This document shows positions 26,585-35,257 of a stretch of 64,000 nt of DNA, piece by piece; the stretch's first letter is position 1, and each line of letters begins with the position of its first letter. The translations under genes and the position numbers were made by a program. The stretch is from Leucobacter chinensis (GTDB lineage: Bacteria; Actinomycetota; Actinomycetes; Actinomycetales; Microbacteriaceae). The notes beneath the pieces are model-generated. The model made no database searches. It was not told the origin of the DNA and saw only the letters and a list, made by a program, of their open reading frames with translations. The DNA is taken from contig NZ_JAHQZR010000003.1 in NCBI RefSeq assembly GCF_019049105.1, positions 62,001 through 126,000 on the forward strand. The letters run 5' to 3'.

Positions 26585-27766
26585 TCATACTTCCTTCCCG
26601 AAGACGCGGTCGAGCATTTCGGCGGTCGCCGGGTTCACCATCTCGTTGCGGCGGATGTAGTGCTGCACCGTGATCGCCGGGTCCGTGTGTCCGAGTAGCT
26701 CGGCGGCAAGGTCGACACCAGCCTCATTGCTGATTGCGGTGGCAACCGTGCGACGAAACATGTGCGGCGTGACGCCCTCGATGCCCGCGAGGTCGAGCAC
26801 GTGCCGAAGCTGCCTGCGCACGTTGTTCGTCGTCAGCGGGCCACCGTCACGATTACAGAACAACAGTGCATCAAGCGAGGCATCATCACGGCGAGCAAGC
26901 CTGAGCCGCACCGCCTCGGCAGCGAACGCGGGGAGTGCGACGGTGCGTCTGGACTTCGCAGTCTTAGGATGATCCTGCCGCTGGGTCGGTTCGCCGCGGT
27001 GCGCAACGATGGTGCCGCTAATGCGAATCGACGGCGGGGCGCTCACGATATCGATATCGCGGCGACGAATCGCGAGCACCTCACCGATGCGAGCCGACGT
27101 GCCGAGCATCACCTCGACGATCGCGCCGAGCTGCCCGTCCGGTTTCGGTCCGGTGGGTGAGAGGCCGGTCTCCCAGAACGCGATCGCGGTGCGGATGGCG
27201 TTCACCTCGGCGGGGGTGAGTGCGTTCGGTGTCGTCTGGGGTTTCCGGAGCCGTGAGACGTGATCCATCGGGTTGCGCGGCAGCACCTCGTGCCGCACCG
27301 CGAGCCCGAGCGCGAGCCGCAATGCCACCCGGGCCTGCTTGGCACGGTTGTAGCTTTGCTTCGCCAGCTGCTTCAAGAAGTGGTCGCAGCGGGCCACGCC
27401 GATCTCACGCAGCGTGAGGTCTTTGAACGCGGGCATCACTAGCGTGCGCATGTTGCGTTCGTACAGCTGTCGGGTGGTGGTCGAGAGTCGGTCCTCAAGA
27501 TCGAGATCTTCCAGCCAGTACGCCACCAGGTCGGGGAACGGGCTGTCGGCCGTCAGCCCGATGCCTGCGGGCTGGTAGAGCGTGCGCTCGGCAAGTTTCG
27601 CTTTCAACCGTTGCTCGGCGGCGCGCTTCGTGTCACCGGTGGCTTGCACGAGGCGTGACTTTCCATCCCAGTCGCGATACCTTGCGCGGGCGGTCACGCG
27701 ACCGTTCGACGCGGTCTGAAACCCGATCGTGCCGAACGTGCCGATGGTGAGGCGTGGGCGGCTCAT
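26585..27766 (-). CDS. int: ICE tyrosine integrase
   Basis: The protein has 393 residues from ATG 27766 (GGGAGGTG upstream). It has an N-terminal arm-binding region (about 1-60), a core-binding domain (about 70-160) and a catalytic domain with R in SARIGEVLAIRR, the box II VTPHMFRRTVATAI (H, R) and HYIRRNEM (Tyr) near the C-terminus. It is convergent with the conjugation operon and lies beside the HTH excisionase and the tRNA-Pro fragment, as expected for an element that inserts in a tRNA 3' end. Confidence 0.93.
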   Translation of the reverse strand: MSRPRLTIGTFGTIGFQTASNGRVTARARYRDWDGKSRLVQATGDTKRAAEQRLKAKLAERTLYQPAGIGLTADSPFPDLVAYWLEDLDLEDRLSTTTRQLYERNMRTLVMPAFKDLTLREIGVARCDHFLKQLAKQSYNRAKQARVALRLALGLAVRHEVLPRNPMDHVSRLRKPQTTPNALTPAEVNAIRTAIAFWETGLSPTGPKPDGQLGAIVEVMLGTSARIGEVLAIRRRDIDIVSAPPSIRISGTIVAHRGEPTQRQDHPKTAKSRRTVALPAFAAEAVRLRLARRDDASLDALLFCNRDGGPLTTNNVRRQLRHVLDLAGIEGVTPHMFRRTVATAISNEAGVDLAAELLGHTDPAITVQHYIRRNEMVNPATAEMLDRVFGKEV

Positions 27767-27770
27767 CGGG

Positions 27771-28004
27771 TCACCTCCCGTCGAGCGGGGAAGCCTTGGC
27801 GCCGTCGCGTTGCTGCTCGATCCAGACACGTACGTCGGAAACGGCGAACTTCAGGTGTTTGCCGAAGCGGTACGCGGGCGGGCCGAGGCCGCGGGTGCGC
27901 CAGTCGTAGATCGTCGAGACGGGGATGCCCAAATACGTGGCCAGCTCGCCAACATCGATCAGGGGCTCCAGGCCCCACGGGGTGGGTTGCGCTTCGGTGT
28001 CCAT
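27771..28004 (-). CDS. Excisionase-like MerR-type HTH DNA-binding protein
   Basis: The protein has 77 residues from ATG 28004; longer starts have no support. It is a compact winged HTH (LIDVGELATYLGIPVSTIYDW, cut here at 20 residues before the RTRGLGPPAYRF wing) of the helix-turn-helix 17 (excisionase) family. The gene lies 4 bases upstream of the integrase in the same operon. Its likely role is directing excision of the ICE and perhaps regulating int. Confidence 0.85.
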   Translation of the reverse strand: MDTEAQPTPWGLEPLIDVGELATYLGIPVSTIYDWRTRGLGPPAYRFGKHLKFAVSDVRVWIEQQRDGAKASPLDGR

Positions 28005-28144
28005 AACGAACAGGTGCACGGCGCGCATCGCCGCTGACCGTACACAACCGGGGCGGTCGGGGCCCTGCCGGGTGACTGCCGCCCGAATGCCCCCTCGGCG
28101 TGTCAAAAAGATGGGTTTGTGATGACCGGATCAAATCGCACCTA

Positions 28145-28184
28145 CAAAAAAATCGCGGAAACCGTTGAGTTTCCGCGATTCTTT
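28145..28184. terminator. Bidirectional rho-independent terminator
   Basis: AATCGCGGAAA (28151-28161) pairs perfectly with TTTCCGCGATT (28170-28180) around an 8-base loop. On the minus strand it is followed by seven T, on the plus strand by CTTT. On the minus strand it lies directly after the tRNA 3' end, as a natural tRNA terminator would. Confidence 0.85.
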
Positions 28185-28220
28185 GGTCGGGCTGACAGGA
28201 TTTGAACCTGCGACCCCTTG
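28184..28220 (-). other. 3' fragment of tRNA-Pro (att site)
   Basis: The minus strand reads the anticodon-stem 3' arm remnant, variable loop GGGGTC, T-arm GCAGGTTCAAATCCTGT, acceptor strand CAGCCCG, discriminator A and encoded CCA. This is the last 37 bases of a tRNA-Pro. The sequence upstream (28221 on) does not form the 5' half, so it is not a functional tRNA. Such 3' copies mark tyrosine-integrase att sites; int and xis lie on its left side. Confidence 0.85.
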
Positions 28221-28389
28221 AAGGTTGTAGGCTCGAATCGGTTGACCCGGTTATCGCGGAACCCCTGGAACTCCCTTGTGTTTACAGGAATCTAGGCGGT
28301 TTGCCTGGTCCAAGTGTGGCCGGTCATCGGCGGTCTGTCTTGGGTGATTTTAATGGGTTTCAGGTGAGCCGTGACTTTTTCTGCTGGCG

Positions 28390-30840
28390 CTAACGGCGTT
28401 TGTTCTTCCCACGCAGCCTCTTCTTTGATCGTCGCGCAGATGGTGGGGTGGGTCTGCTTGCTCGCCCTACAGGCTGGAGCCCCATGTCGCCCACCAACCG
28501 ATCGAGTTCAGGATCGGACGCTGTCGGACTAGTCAGATAGATGAATTCGAGAAGGTTTCCCACGATATCGAACAGTAGACCGTAGGCCCGATCTGATTGC
28601 AGTTGATAGCTCTTCACCCGCATGTACCGAGAGAGCTGTGCACGGTAGGCGCGTTTGTCCCCGATCCGGGGAGCTATTCCAACGAACACCGTTGGGTGCC
28701 CCCACATCCCTGCGAAGGACATGAGCATGTCATGGTAATCGCCGTCGGCAGATGCTCTTCTGTGGCTTTCGCGGATGCCCTTTATGAGTTGTGTCTGTGT
28801 TTCTCCGGCAAGGCCAAGCAGATCAGTTGTGCATCGCAACCAGCCGGAATCACCGAGGTCGGCGATACTGTCGATGATTGGAATGATCTCCTGAGCAATG
28901 TTGAACGTTGGCTTTCCGGGTTGTGGCTCAGACTCCGGTATCTGATCGCGCAGGTACCACTCACTCAGCGGTTGGCAGTGATCGGTGACCATCGTTCCGA
29001 CTGCGCTCTCATTGCGTCTGCGTCGGTCCCTAGTCTTCACTGGTGGAGCAGACGCATGCTCACGCCGCACTTCGTCTGGATCGTCATCGACGTACAGATT
29101 CCCCTCAAGAAACAACATGAAGAGATCGAGTTCATCGACACCGCGGTAGAACGTGGCCACTCCGGTGTCGGTGCGGCGTCGCAAATACAAGAGGAACTCG
29201 CTCGGCCGGTCACAGATCTCCGCGATCACCATGAGGTCGTGTAATGACGCAACCCAGGGGGGCCGTCGCTCCGCGAGCAGTCCAGCAGCTTGCAGATCAC
29301 CGATGGCTACGCCGAGTGGGCCCACATCATCTACCAAGACGACAACCGAGCGCACCTCGCGGATCTGAGACAGCTCTAGCCAAGAGTCCGGGGTTAACCA
29401 GATGCCTCCGTTTGCTTCGATCAGTCGCTGTAGTCGTATGGATTGGTTGTTGGCATCACCGATCGTAGCTTTCAGATCGGATTCGAGTCGCCGAACGTCA
29501 CCGCGGCGAGACTGGTTGGCAACCGACTTCGCCTTCACCTCAACAATTATCGCGACATCGTCGATGAGGAAGAGGCCGTCTCCCTCTACACGATCCGCCA
29601 CGAGGTTCACGGTGATGCACCTAGCGTCGAGATCTCCTTCACTCCTGCCTTTCTTCGGTGCGTAGTAGTGGAACCCCGAATACGACACTGGGTGCCCAAG
29701 AACACGTTCGAGACTCGCGATAGCGAGGCCCTCGCTTACTGGCTGCCGAGCGCGTTGGTCGTATCGTCGCATGTCGGACGAGTGCGGCGCGAGCGTTCTC
29801 TCAAGAATACGACGCAGCGAGTCTAGGCCAGGATCGTTGACCGTGGAGGCGAACCCGCCTGCGCCGTCGGCGACAAGCGGAGTAGTGAGAAACGGGTTGG
29901 TTCCCGTGAGAAGGTTAAAGACTCTCACCTCTGCAGAAATCGAATCATCGAAAACTTGAGAGTAAGAATTGAGTACCGTGAGAACCTTTGTCTCATCCAT
30001 CTGTCCCGCTTCGGCAAGTTCTGCGGCGTAGATCGTGGCGCGCTCCCCAGGTAGGAACATGAAGTCGATCATCGCTTCTCGGAACCGAGCGATCACTTCC
30101 GCAGGCATCTCCTCCGGAGAGACATCCTGATACTCGAGCACAATGTCTCCAGTCTCGTCACGAAGACTCGTCATCCGGTCTCCCGAGATCGACTTCAACG
30201 CCTCACGAACATTAACCACGTCATCGTACCCATATCCCAAATGCACATGCATAAGCCCCTCGACTACGGGATGCTGGAAAAGGCGACGCTCCTGCTCATC
30301 ACGGATGTGGTCATACTGAAGATTGCGGATGTTCAGCACGGCGCCCTGGTACTCCGACGCGAGACGCGCCAGCACATGTTCACTGAGATAGGCCTCATAC
30401 TGCTGTCGGTAGGTCGCGAGTCGCGCAAGCCGTTTGGCTCGCATATGCAGTTCCTCGATCTGCTCATGCGGACGAGTCTCCTCGCGCGGGATACCACTCG
30501 GTTTCCGGCTGGACCGAGAAAGCAAGACTGCAGCCACCATCTCCACCGCCAGCGCTGACCCACCTGGCATCGTCACGCGTGGATCGGGAACGGGCGGGAA
30601 CTCGCGCATCCGCATCAACTCAATCACATCGAACGCATCGGCTTCCGCAACAAGCTCCAGCATCGCCGAAGTCTCGATCTTCACCTGCTCACGAAGAACC
30701 GTCCGCACGTCAGCGACTGAGTGACAACCAGCAAAGAGATCAATCTCTTCCGTTGGGTCACCGAATTCCTCGACATCAATATCACCAAGCACTCGCGCAA
30801 GTCTTGTCGAGTGCCCCATTGCTTCAGCAGAGATCATCAT
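28390..30840 (-). CDS. Large protein with central PD-(D/E)XK nuclease-like motif
   Basis: The protein has 816 residues from ATG 30840 (GAGGGAGA upstream; a later ATG lies three bases inside). It is largely helical to about 350. A candidate restriction-endonuclease-like core is at 412-440: LFLIDDVAIIVEVKAKSV with Asp428, Glu434 and Lys436 forming D-x5-ExK. The C-terminus is basic (SKKRLRGKNKRR), suggesting nucleic-acid contact. I do not recognise a named family. It is downstream of the TIR and HEPN-like genes on the same strand, so it may be an effector or partner in the same immunity island. Confidence 0.7.
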   Translation of the reverse strand: MMISAEAMGHSTRLARVLGDIDVEEFGDPTEEIDLFAGCHSVADVRTVLREQVKIETSAMLELVAEADAFDVIELMRMREFPPVPDPRVTMPGGSALAVEMVAAVLLSRSSRKPSGIPREETRPHEQIEELHMRAKRLARLATYRQQYEAYLSEHVLARLASEYQGAVLNIRNLQYDHIRDEQERRLFQHPVVEGLMHVHLGYGYDDVVNVREALKSISGDRMTSLRDETGDIVLEYQDVSPEEMPAEVIARFREAMIDFMFLPGERATIYAAELAEAGQMDETKVLTVLNSYSQVFDDSISAEVRVFNLLTGTNPFLTTPLVADGAGGFASTVNDPGLDSLRRILERTLAPHSSDMRRYDQRARQPVSEGLAIASLERVLGHPVSYSGFHYYAPKKGRSEGDLDARCITVNLVADRVEGDGLFLIDDVAIIVEVKAKSVANQSRRGDVRRLESDLKATIGDANNQSIRLQRLIEANGGIWLTPDSWLELSQIREVRSVVVLVDDVGPLGVAIGDLQAAGLLAERRPPWVASLHDLMVIAEICDRPSEFLLYLRRRTDTGVATFYRGVDELDLFMLFLEGNLYVDDDPDEVRREHASAPPVKTRDRRRRNESAVGTMVTDHCQPLSEWYLRDQIPESEPQPGKPTFNIAQEIIPIIDSIADLGDSGWLRCTTDLLGLAGETQTQLIKGIRESHRRASADGDYHDMLMSFAGMWGHPTVFVGIAPRIGDKRAYRAQLSRYMRVKSYQLQSDRAYGLLFDIVGNLLEFIYLTSPTASDPELDRLVGDMGLQPVGRASRPTPPSARRSKKRLRGKNKRR

Positions 30841-31048
30841 GCTTGTCTCCCTCAATTCAGCCAGCGCAGAACACAATCCAAGCATGAGTAGGACCACCGA
30901 CATCCGACGACAAAAACGCTAGCCTGTGAGGTAACATTTGCGGTGCACGGCGCGGCTTCAGAACGAGAGCGACTCGTTCTCTGGCACAGGCGATCTAATG
31001 TCGGGTTAGTTGATATTCTGACCCATATGTGGCCTGGGCATGGGTGCG

Positions 31049-32536
31049 TCACCATCGCGAAGAGCGAATGTGACCCGCTAATTCCTCGACAGCTTCAAGT
31101 GCGGCGATTGCCCTATCCGACTCACCGCCGAATAGTCCACCAAGCAAAGGGGTCCAGCCCGGGCCTTGTGCTCGCGCTTCCTGGAGCATGACCGTTTCAG
31201 GCCCCTGCCTGCTGTGCCGGTGCCGCCACGTATAGCGCCCGTAACCTCCGTGCCCGCCGTAGAACTCTCCAGCCTGTGCACGTGCGTCCTCAGAAATAGC
31301 ATCTAGGAGCACCTCGACTCGGTCGAAAGCTTCTGCATACTCCGAGTCACCTGCAAATTGGTGCTGATATAAAGGCGCTAGCAGCGTATACAGGTGATCC
31401 GAGATAGGCGTGTACCTGCGCGCGCCGCGGCCGGTCAAGAGCTTCTCAACCTGTTCTTCATCAGGTTCTTTCTTGTCTTCCTCAAGACACAGCAAGGTGC
31501 CAAGCGCAAGCCACTGACCGATACCGATCACACTTTGGTTTCCTGATGCGAGAATGAACGGGATGGACTGGCCATGATTAGTCAAAATCCGGACGTCGCT
31601 GGTTGCACTTCGCAACATCGAGTAGTTCTGCTTCGCAAGAGCACCAAGGGCGACAACATATGTCGCCACCACTGCCGGGTATTCGTGAACCGACAGAAGG
31701 ATCTCTGTTCCAGTATCTTGTGATTCCTGAGCAAGCATCCGTATTGTCTGCGCCAGTTCTTGTTCATGGGCCCGGGTTCCATACATCGCTATGAGCTTCA
31801 ACGGCACGAGTGCCGGAGCAAGCAAATCGTCGTAGTCCCTGACACGGTCGGTCCATTCCCTCGCAAAATCCTTGTCCATCCTCATTGCTTGCGGCACGGA
31901 CAGCGGGAATCTGTCGCGATCCTTCAGAGCTTCACGAATTGGTTCACGCAGGTTAGAAAGGTAGTCGTCGTAGTCCATCACCAGTGAAGGGTTCCGAAGG
32001 AGATTTCTGAGCGTTTCAACGACATCGCTCTTTGCTTGGCCTGCTTCTGCCGCAATCGCAGAAACCGATACCGGCGGGGTACCTGGCAAAGAACCCATGG
32101 ATCGCTGGATCGCGACAACAAGCCGACTGATTTGAGCACTCTTCTGTGCTCCGAATAGATCTGCCCGATGGATTGACCTTCCGAGAGTACGTCCAGCCCC
32201 CAGGTCAAATTCGGGTACCTCACACTCGTCCAGCCGTGCCGTCATGAGCCATGATGCGCCGGGAGGCCTCAACCGGTACTCCTCCGCAGCGAGAGTAAGT
32301 TCTTCGAATTGGTAAGACTTGTCTCGCTTGGCGAGGTTTGAGGAGAAACAGGCCAGGAAGACGAACGATCCACTCCGGATTGCCTTGCGGATTTCGCTTT
32401 GCCAGTCGTCACCAGGCCAGAGCTTATCCTTGTCTCTCCAAACGATGAAGTCAGCAGCTTCAAGAGCCCCCTGCAACTCATCCACTTGGTCGGCGTCTTC
32501 GCTGATGTATGAGATGAAAACGTGATCACTCGCCAT
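31049..32536 (-). CDS. TIR-domain protein (putative NADase)
   Basis: The protein has 495 residues. Residues 1-140 are a TIR domain: HVFISYISED (about 5-14), WRDKDKLWPGDDW in the BB-loop region, and KSYQFEEL where Glu79 corresponds to the catalytic acid of NAD+-hydrolysing TIRs. The remaining 350 residues are mostly helical with no recognised motif; they may be a sensor or partner-binding part. Bacterial TIR proteins in accessory islands often deplete NAD+ during phage infection. The ATG is preceded only by a weak ribosome site. The gene is 108 bases after the HEPN-like gene. Confidence 0.82.
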   Translation of the reverse strand: MASDHVFISYISEDADQVDELQGALEAADFIVWRDKDKLWPGDDWQSEIRKAIRSGSFVFLACFSSNLAKRDKSYQFEELTLAAEEYRLRPPGASWLMTARLDECEVPEFDLGAGRTLGRSIHRADLFGAQKSAQISRLVVAIQRSMGSLPGTPPVSVSAIAAEAGQAKSDVVETLRNLLRNPSLVMDYDDYLSNLREPIREALKDRDRFPLSVPQAMRMDKDFAREWTDRVRDYDDLLAPALVPLKLIAMYGTRAHEQELAQTIRMLAQESQDTGTEILLSVHEYPAVVATYVVALGALAKQNYSMLRSATSDVRILTNHGQSIPFILASGNQSVIGIGQWLALGTLLCLEEDKKEPDEEQVEKLLTGRGARRYTPISDHLYTLLAPLYQHQFAGDSEYAEAFDRVEVLLDAISEDARAQAGEFYGGHGGYGRYTWRHRHSRQGPETVMLQEARAQGPGWTPLLGGLFGGESDRAIAALEAVEELAGHIRSSRW

Positions 32537-32644
32537 ATAGAAAACCTATCGCAATATGATCACTGTATACGGCAGTACGCGCGTGGGCGCCCGAGAAGAG
32601 GCGTTTCTTGCAACAGAGTGCGGGAACCTCCCGCGTTCGCTCTA

Positions 32645-33721
32645 CTATCTGCGCGAGAATGACGGCGGTACGAGAGCGTTTAAGCGACGTGCACGCCGAA
32701 GTTCGAAGAACCAACTTTCAGGCAAGTCCTTGCGGACCTCCACATTCACGTCGTCCCAATATACTTCCGAATCAGGAGTAACCCATTCTTCAGTGAGATG
32801 GTGCTCAGCGATCAGCGGCCCTTGCTCGTCAACGTCGACGGTTGACCTGATAACCATCCCTTGCAGCGCATCTGGGAACTCATCGCTAGCAGCCTGCAAA
32901 ACGAACATATCTTCGCAAACCAAATACACAAAGCCCGCGGAAGTATCCGCACGCACCTGCTCAACTGTTTCTACAAATGGCGTGAATGAATAGCCTCTGA
33001 CCCACGTGTTGCCGTAGAGATACTTTACGCCTTCGTGGACACGGAGGCCCATGGCAACTCGAAGGTCTCCATTCGGCACTCGCTTAGAAAGCCAGTCATG
33101 TACTTGAGCACGATCAAGAGGCTCTTCCGGATGAAGCGGATATCCCATACCAGGTTGAGACATTAGGGGAAATCCCGACCACTCATTATTGCTGTCGCGA
33201 TGTACCGCGTCAGGTATCAGCGCCCCAAAAAAGCGAAGCACATCCATCATTGAACCGGAAATTTCTTTCCCCACTAAGCGGCCTTCAAAAGCCGGCTGCA
33301 GCTTCTGAGTCCCAGGACGCAGCCGATCATGCACCTCGGCTGGAATCGACTTCCAAACAGGAAAAAGGCGCATTCCGAATGACCCGCCGACCACACGCAC
33401 GTTTTCGGAATCCGGTGCGACCGTATAGAGAAGGTGCTGATCGACATTACGAATGTACTTAATACCGTTTATTAGGTTTTTCGCGTCCTCTCCTTGTGCT
33501 GCAAGGGCTACTTTGAAGGACCTCTTATCGGTAATCGATTCCGTCAGAAGATCATTGATCGCTTGAGCATGCGTAATGAACGCACGAAGCTCGGGCTCAA
33601 AATCTCCATGATTGCCGGTAGCCGCATAGTACCTAGACACCGCAGCCTGGAGATCACGCATACGGGACCGTAGCGCCTCTGCCTCTTCTGTCGCCAACAG
33701 GACAGTTTGAGTTGTTTCCAC
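32645..33721 (-). CDS. HEPN-like protein with C-terminal unknown domain
   Basis: The protein has 358 residues from a GTG. The first 110 residues are helical and contain a HEPN-type RNase motif, IKYIRNVDQHLL, with Arg91 and His96 in the R-x4-H spacing and a polar residue after Arg. The rest (about 120-340) is a mixed domain rich in aromatic residues, ending in a basic SFSRR. This is inferred from the motif and helical setting, not from overall similarity. It is the first gene of the presumed HEPN-TIR-nuclease unit. Confidence 0.6.
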   Translation of the reverse strand: METTQTVLLATEEAEALRSRMRDLQAAVSRYYAATGNHGDFEPELRAFITHAQAINDLLTESITDKRSFKVALAAQGEDAKNLINGIKYIRNVDQHLLYTVAPDSENVRVVGGSFGMRLFPVWKSIPAEVHDRLRPGTQKLQPAFEGRLVGKEISGSMMDVLRFFGALIPDAVHRDSNNEWSGFPLMSQPGMGYPLHPEEPLDRAQVHDWLSKRVPNGDLRVAMGLRVHEGVKYLYGNTWVRGYSFTPFVETVEQVRADTSAGFVYLVCEDMFVLQAASDEFPDALQGMVIRSTVDVDEQGPLIAEHHLTEEWVTPDSEVYWDDVNVEVRKDLPESWFFELRRARRLNALVPPSFSRR

Positions 33722-34046
33722 ATGGTGATGCTAGCAAGACCGTTCTCCGGTCGCCTAGTCCAAGCTGCCGGATGTAGCAGTGATCTCGCGAGCCTCAGCA
33801 CCAGATGGAAAGTGCACCCCGTATTCTGGAATTCAGTTTACTGCGGAGCTATCGAAAGCCGTGGTACGAATCGACCCTGCTAACCCAAGCCAGCCGCCTT
33901 CAAACCTGCCATGATCGATTACACCTCATTTCATCTCTTCACCGAGCATCCTTGCGGGCGGGTCTGATGAGGCTCACAGCCGGGCAAGCATTCCAATTCC
34001 ACTCGCGCTCGAGATGGAAGCATTAGCGGTCTCGGTGAACGACCGC
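33722..34046. other. 325-base gap, no gene seen
   Basis: This lies between the start of the HEPN-like gene and the stop of the phosphotransferase gene. Short frames exist on both strands, but none has a ribosome site or protein-like composition. It should contain the promoter of the HEPN-TIR-nuclease unit, though I see no clear -35/-10 pair. Confidence 0.5.
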
Positions 34047-34979
34047 CTACAGGCGGATCAGGACGGCACTGGCTTGCTTGGGAAGATCTGGGTCATTGAG
34101 GATCCGGGCCAGGGTGGTCTGCCCAAGAACGCTCATGCTGCGGTTCGTATCCCGGTAGTACCACACCAAGCCCATTGCCTGCTGGAACGCCCAGGCAGCG
34201 CCGCGTAACCATTGGAGGTCACTGCACACCAGCTCGTTGCGGAGCAAAGCTCTTCGTTCGCGATCGAGCATGTGCCATGCAGCGACAAGGTCGAGCGACG
34301 GGTCAGCTGGAGCGAACCCTCCACCGTCAAGAACCCCAACGAGCTTTTCGCCCTCAACGAGGAGATTCCCAGGAATCAAATCACCGTGAGTCATTACAAC
34401 AGCTTCAGCGGCAGGCAGTTGCCGAAACTCTGCCCAAAGGGCACGAAGCCGATCCACCGGAAGCAAACCAACGCTTTCCCGGAAGCACACCTCCATCCAT
34501 TTGTCAGAGTCTCTAAGGTCTCCGCCGCGACCAGAGCCGCCGAAGTGACGTCCCTGAGTACCGGCAGAGCGAAGCGAGCGGATGAGTCGAGCCAAATCAA
34601 GGGCGAACGTTTCTGAGCGCATGAGATCACTGGGCGTCGCAACGACTCCTGATAACCATGTCTGCACAGACCACGGCAACGGATATCCGAAACCAGGATC
34701 GCCGATACCCACGAGTTCCGGTGTAGGGAATAGGCAATGTTCGGCTAACTCGCGCATAGCGTTTGCTTCACGGGCGAGTGTCTCACACACATCGGATGGT
34801 TCCGCAGATCGAAGCGGGAAACGCGCCGTGTAGTTAGCACCAATACGGAAAATTACGTTCACCGTGCCGCCTGTCCTAATGCGTTGGACGCGTTCATGAT
34901 GCCACTGTGGGAACTGGTCAGCTATAAGTTGGCGAACTATTTCCTCGTCAATATACAACTCATCGTCGTGCATAGCCAT
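34047..34979 (-). CDS. Aminoglycoside/antibiotic phosphotransferase-family kinase
   Basis: The protein has 310 residues from ATG 34979. It has the APH fold: an N-lobe with ARFPLRS and EANAMREL, the catalytic loop MTHGDLIPGNLLV (about 203-215) with His-Gly-Asp and Asn, and the metal site GVLDGGGFAPADP in place of DxD/FG. These enzymes phosphorylate aminoglycosides, macrolides or small metabolites; the substrate cannot be told here. The Gly-Gly-Gly after the second Asp is also seen in macrolide 2'-phosphotransferase-like relatives, so resistance is possible but unproven. Confidence 0.8.
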   Translation of the reverse strand: MAMHDDELYIDEEIVRQLIADQFPQWHHERVQRIRTGGTVNVIFRIGANYTARFPLRSAEPSDVCETLAREANAMRELAEHCLFPTPELVGIGDPGFGYPLPWSVQTWLSGVVATPSDLMRSETFALDLARLIRSLRSAGTQGRHFGGSGRGGDLRDSDKWMEVCFRESVGLLPVDRLRALWAEFRQLPAAEAVVMTHGDLIPGNLLVEGEKLVGVLDGGGFAPADPSLDLVAAWHMLDRERRALLRNELVCSDLQWLRGAAWAFQQAMGLVWYYRDTNRSMSVLGQTTLARILNDPDLPKQASAVLIRL

Positions 34980-35257
34980 GGCGACCACGATAGCCGGTCA
35001 TGGAGCCATCCCGTAAAGCGTTCCTCATGTGAGAAAGTCATTTTTTCTCGGGAATCACGCCCTACGGTGTCATCCATACGGGGTGTAGTAGTCATCTTGC
35101 GGGCCTCAGCAAGAAATAACACCCCAACCAGCAATCATAAAGCGCTGTCCGAGCACCCGTGTTTCAGCAGGATCTCTCGTAATAAATAAAGTGGCTTCAG
35201 AGCCTCATCTGCGAATGCCATTTATTCTGTGTGTGTAAGCCGACCGCCTGAAGGAAT

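Larger units (their letters stand above)
28005..28389. other. Attachment region without protein genes
   Basis: These 385 bases hold the excisionase upstream region, a bidirectional terminator hairpin (28145-28184), the tRNA-Pro 3' fragment (28184-28220), and about 170 bases of non-coding sequence before the stop of the large nuclease-like gene. No ORF with protein-like composition and a ribosome site is seen in it. Confidence 0.7.

Noticed and set aside
28184-28260. Complete tRNA-Pro gene
   Set aside because: Only the 3' 37 bases fit; the sequence to the right forms no D-arm or anticodon arm.
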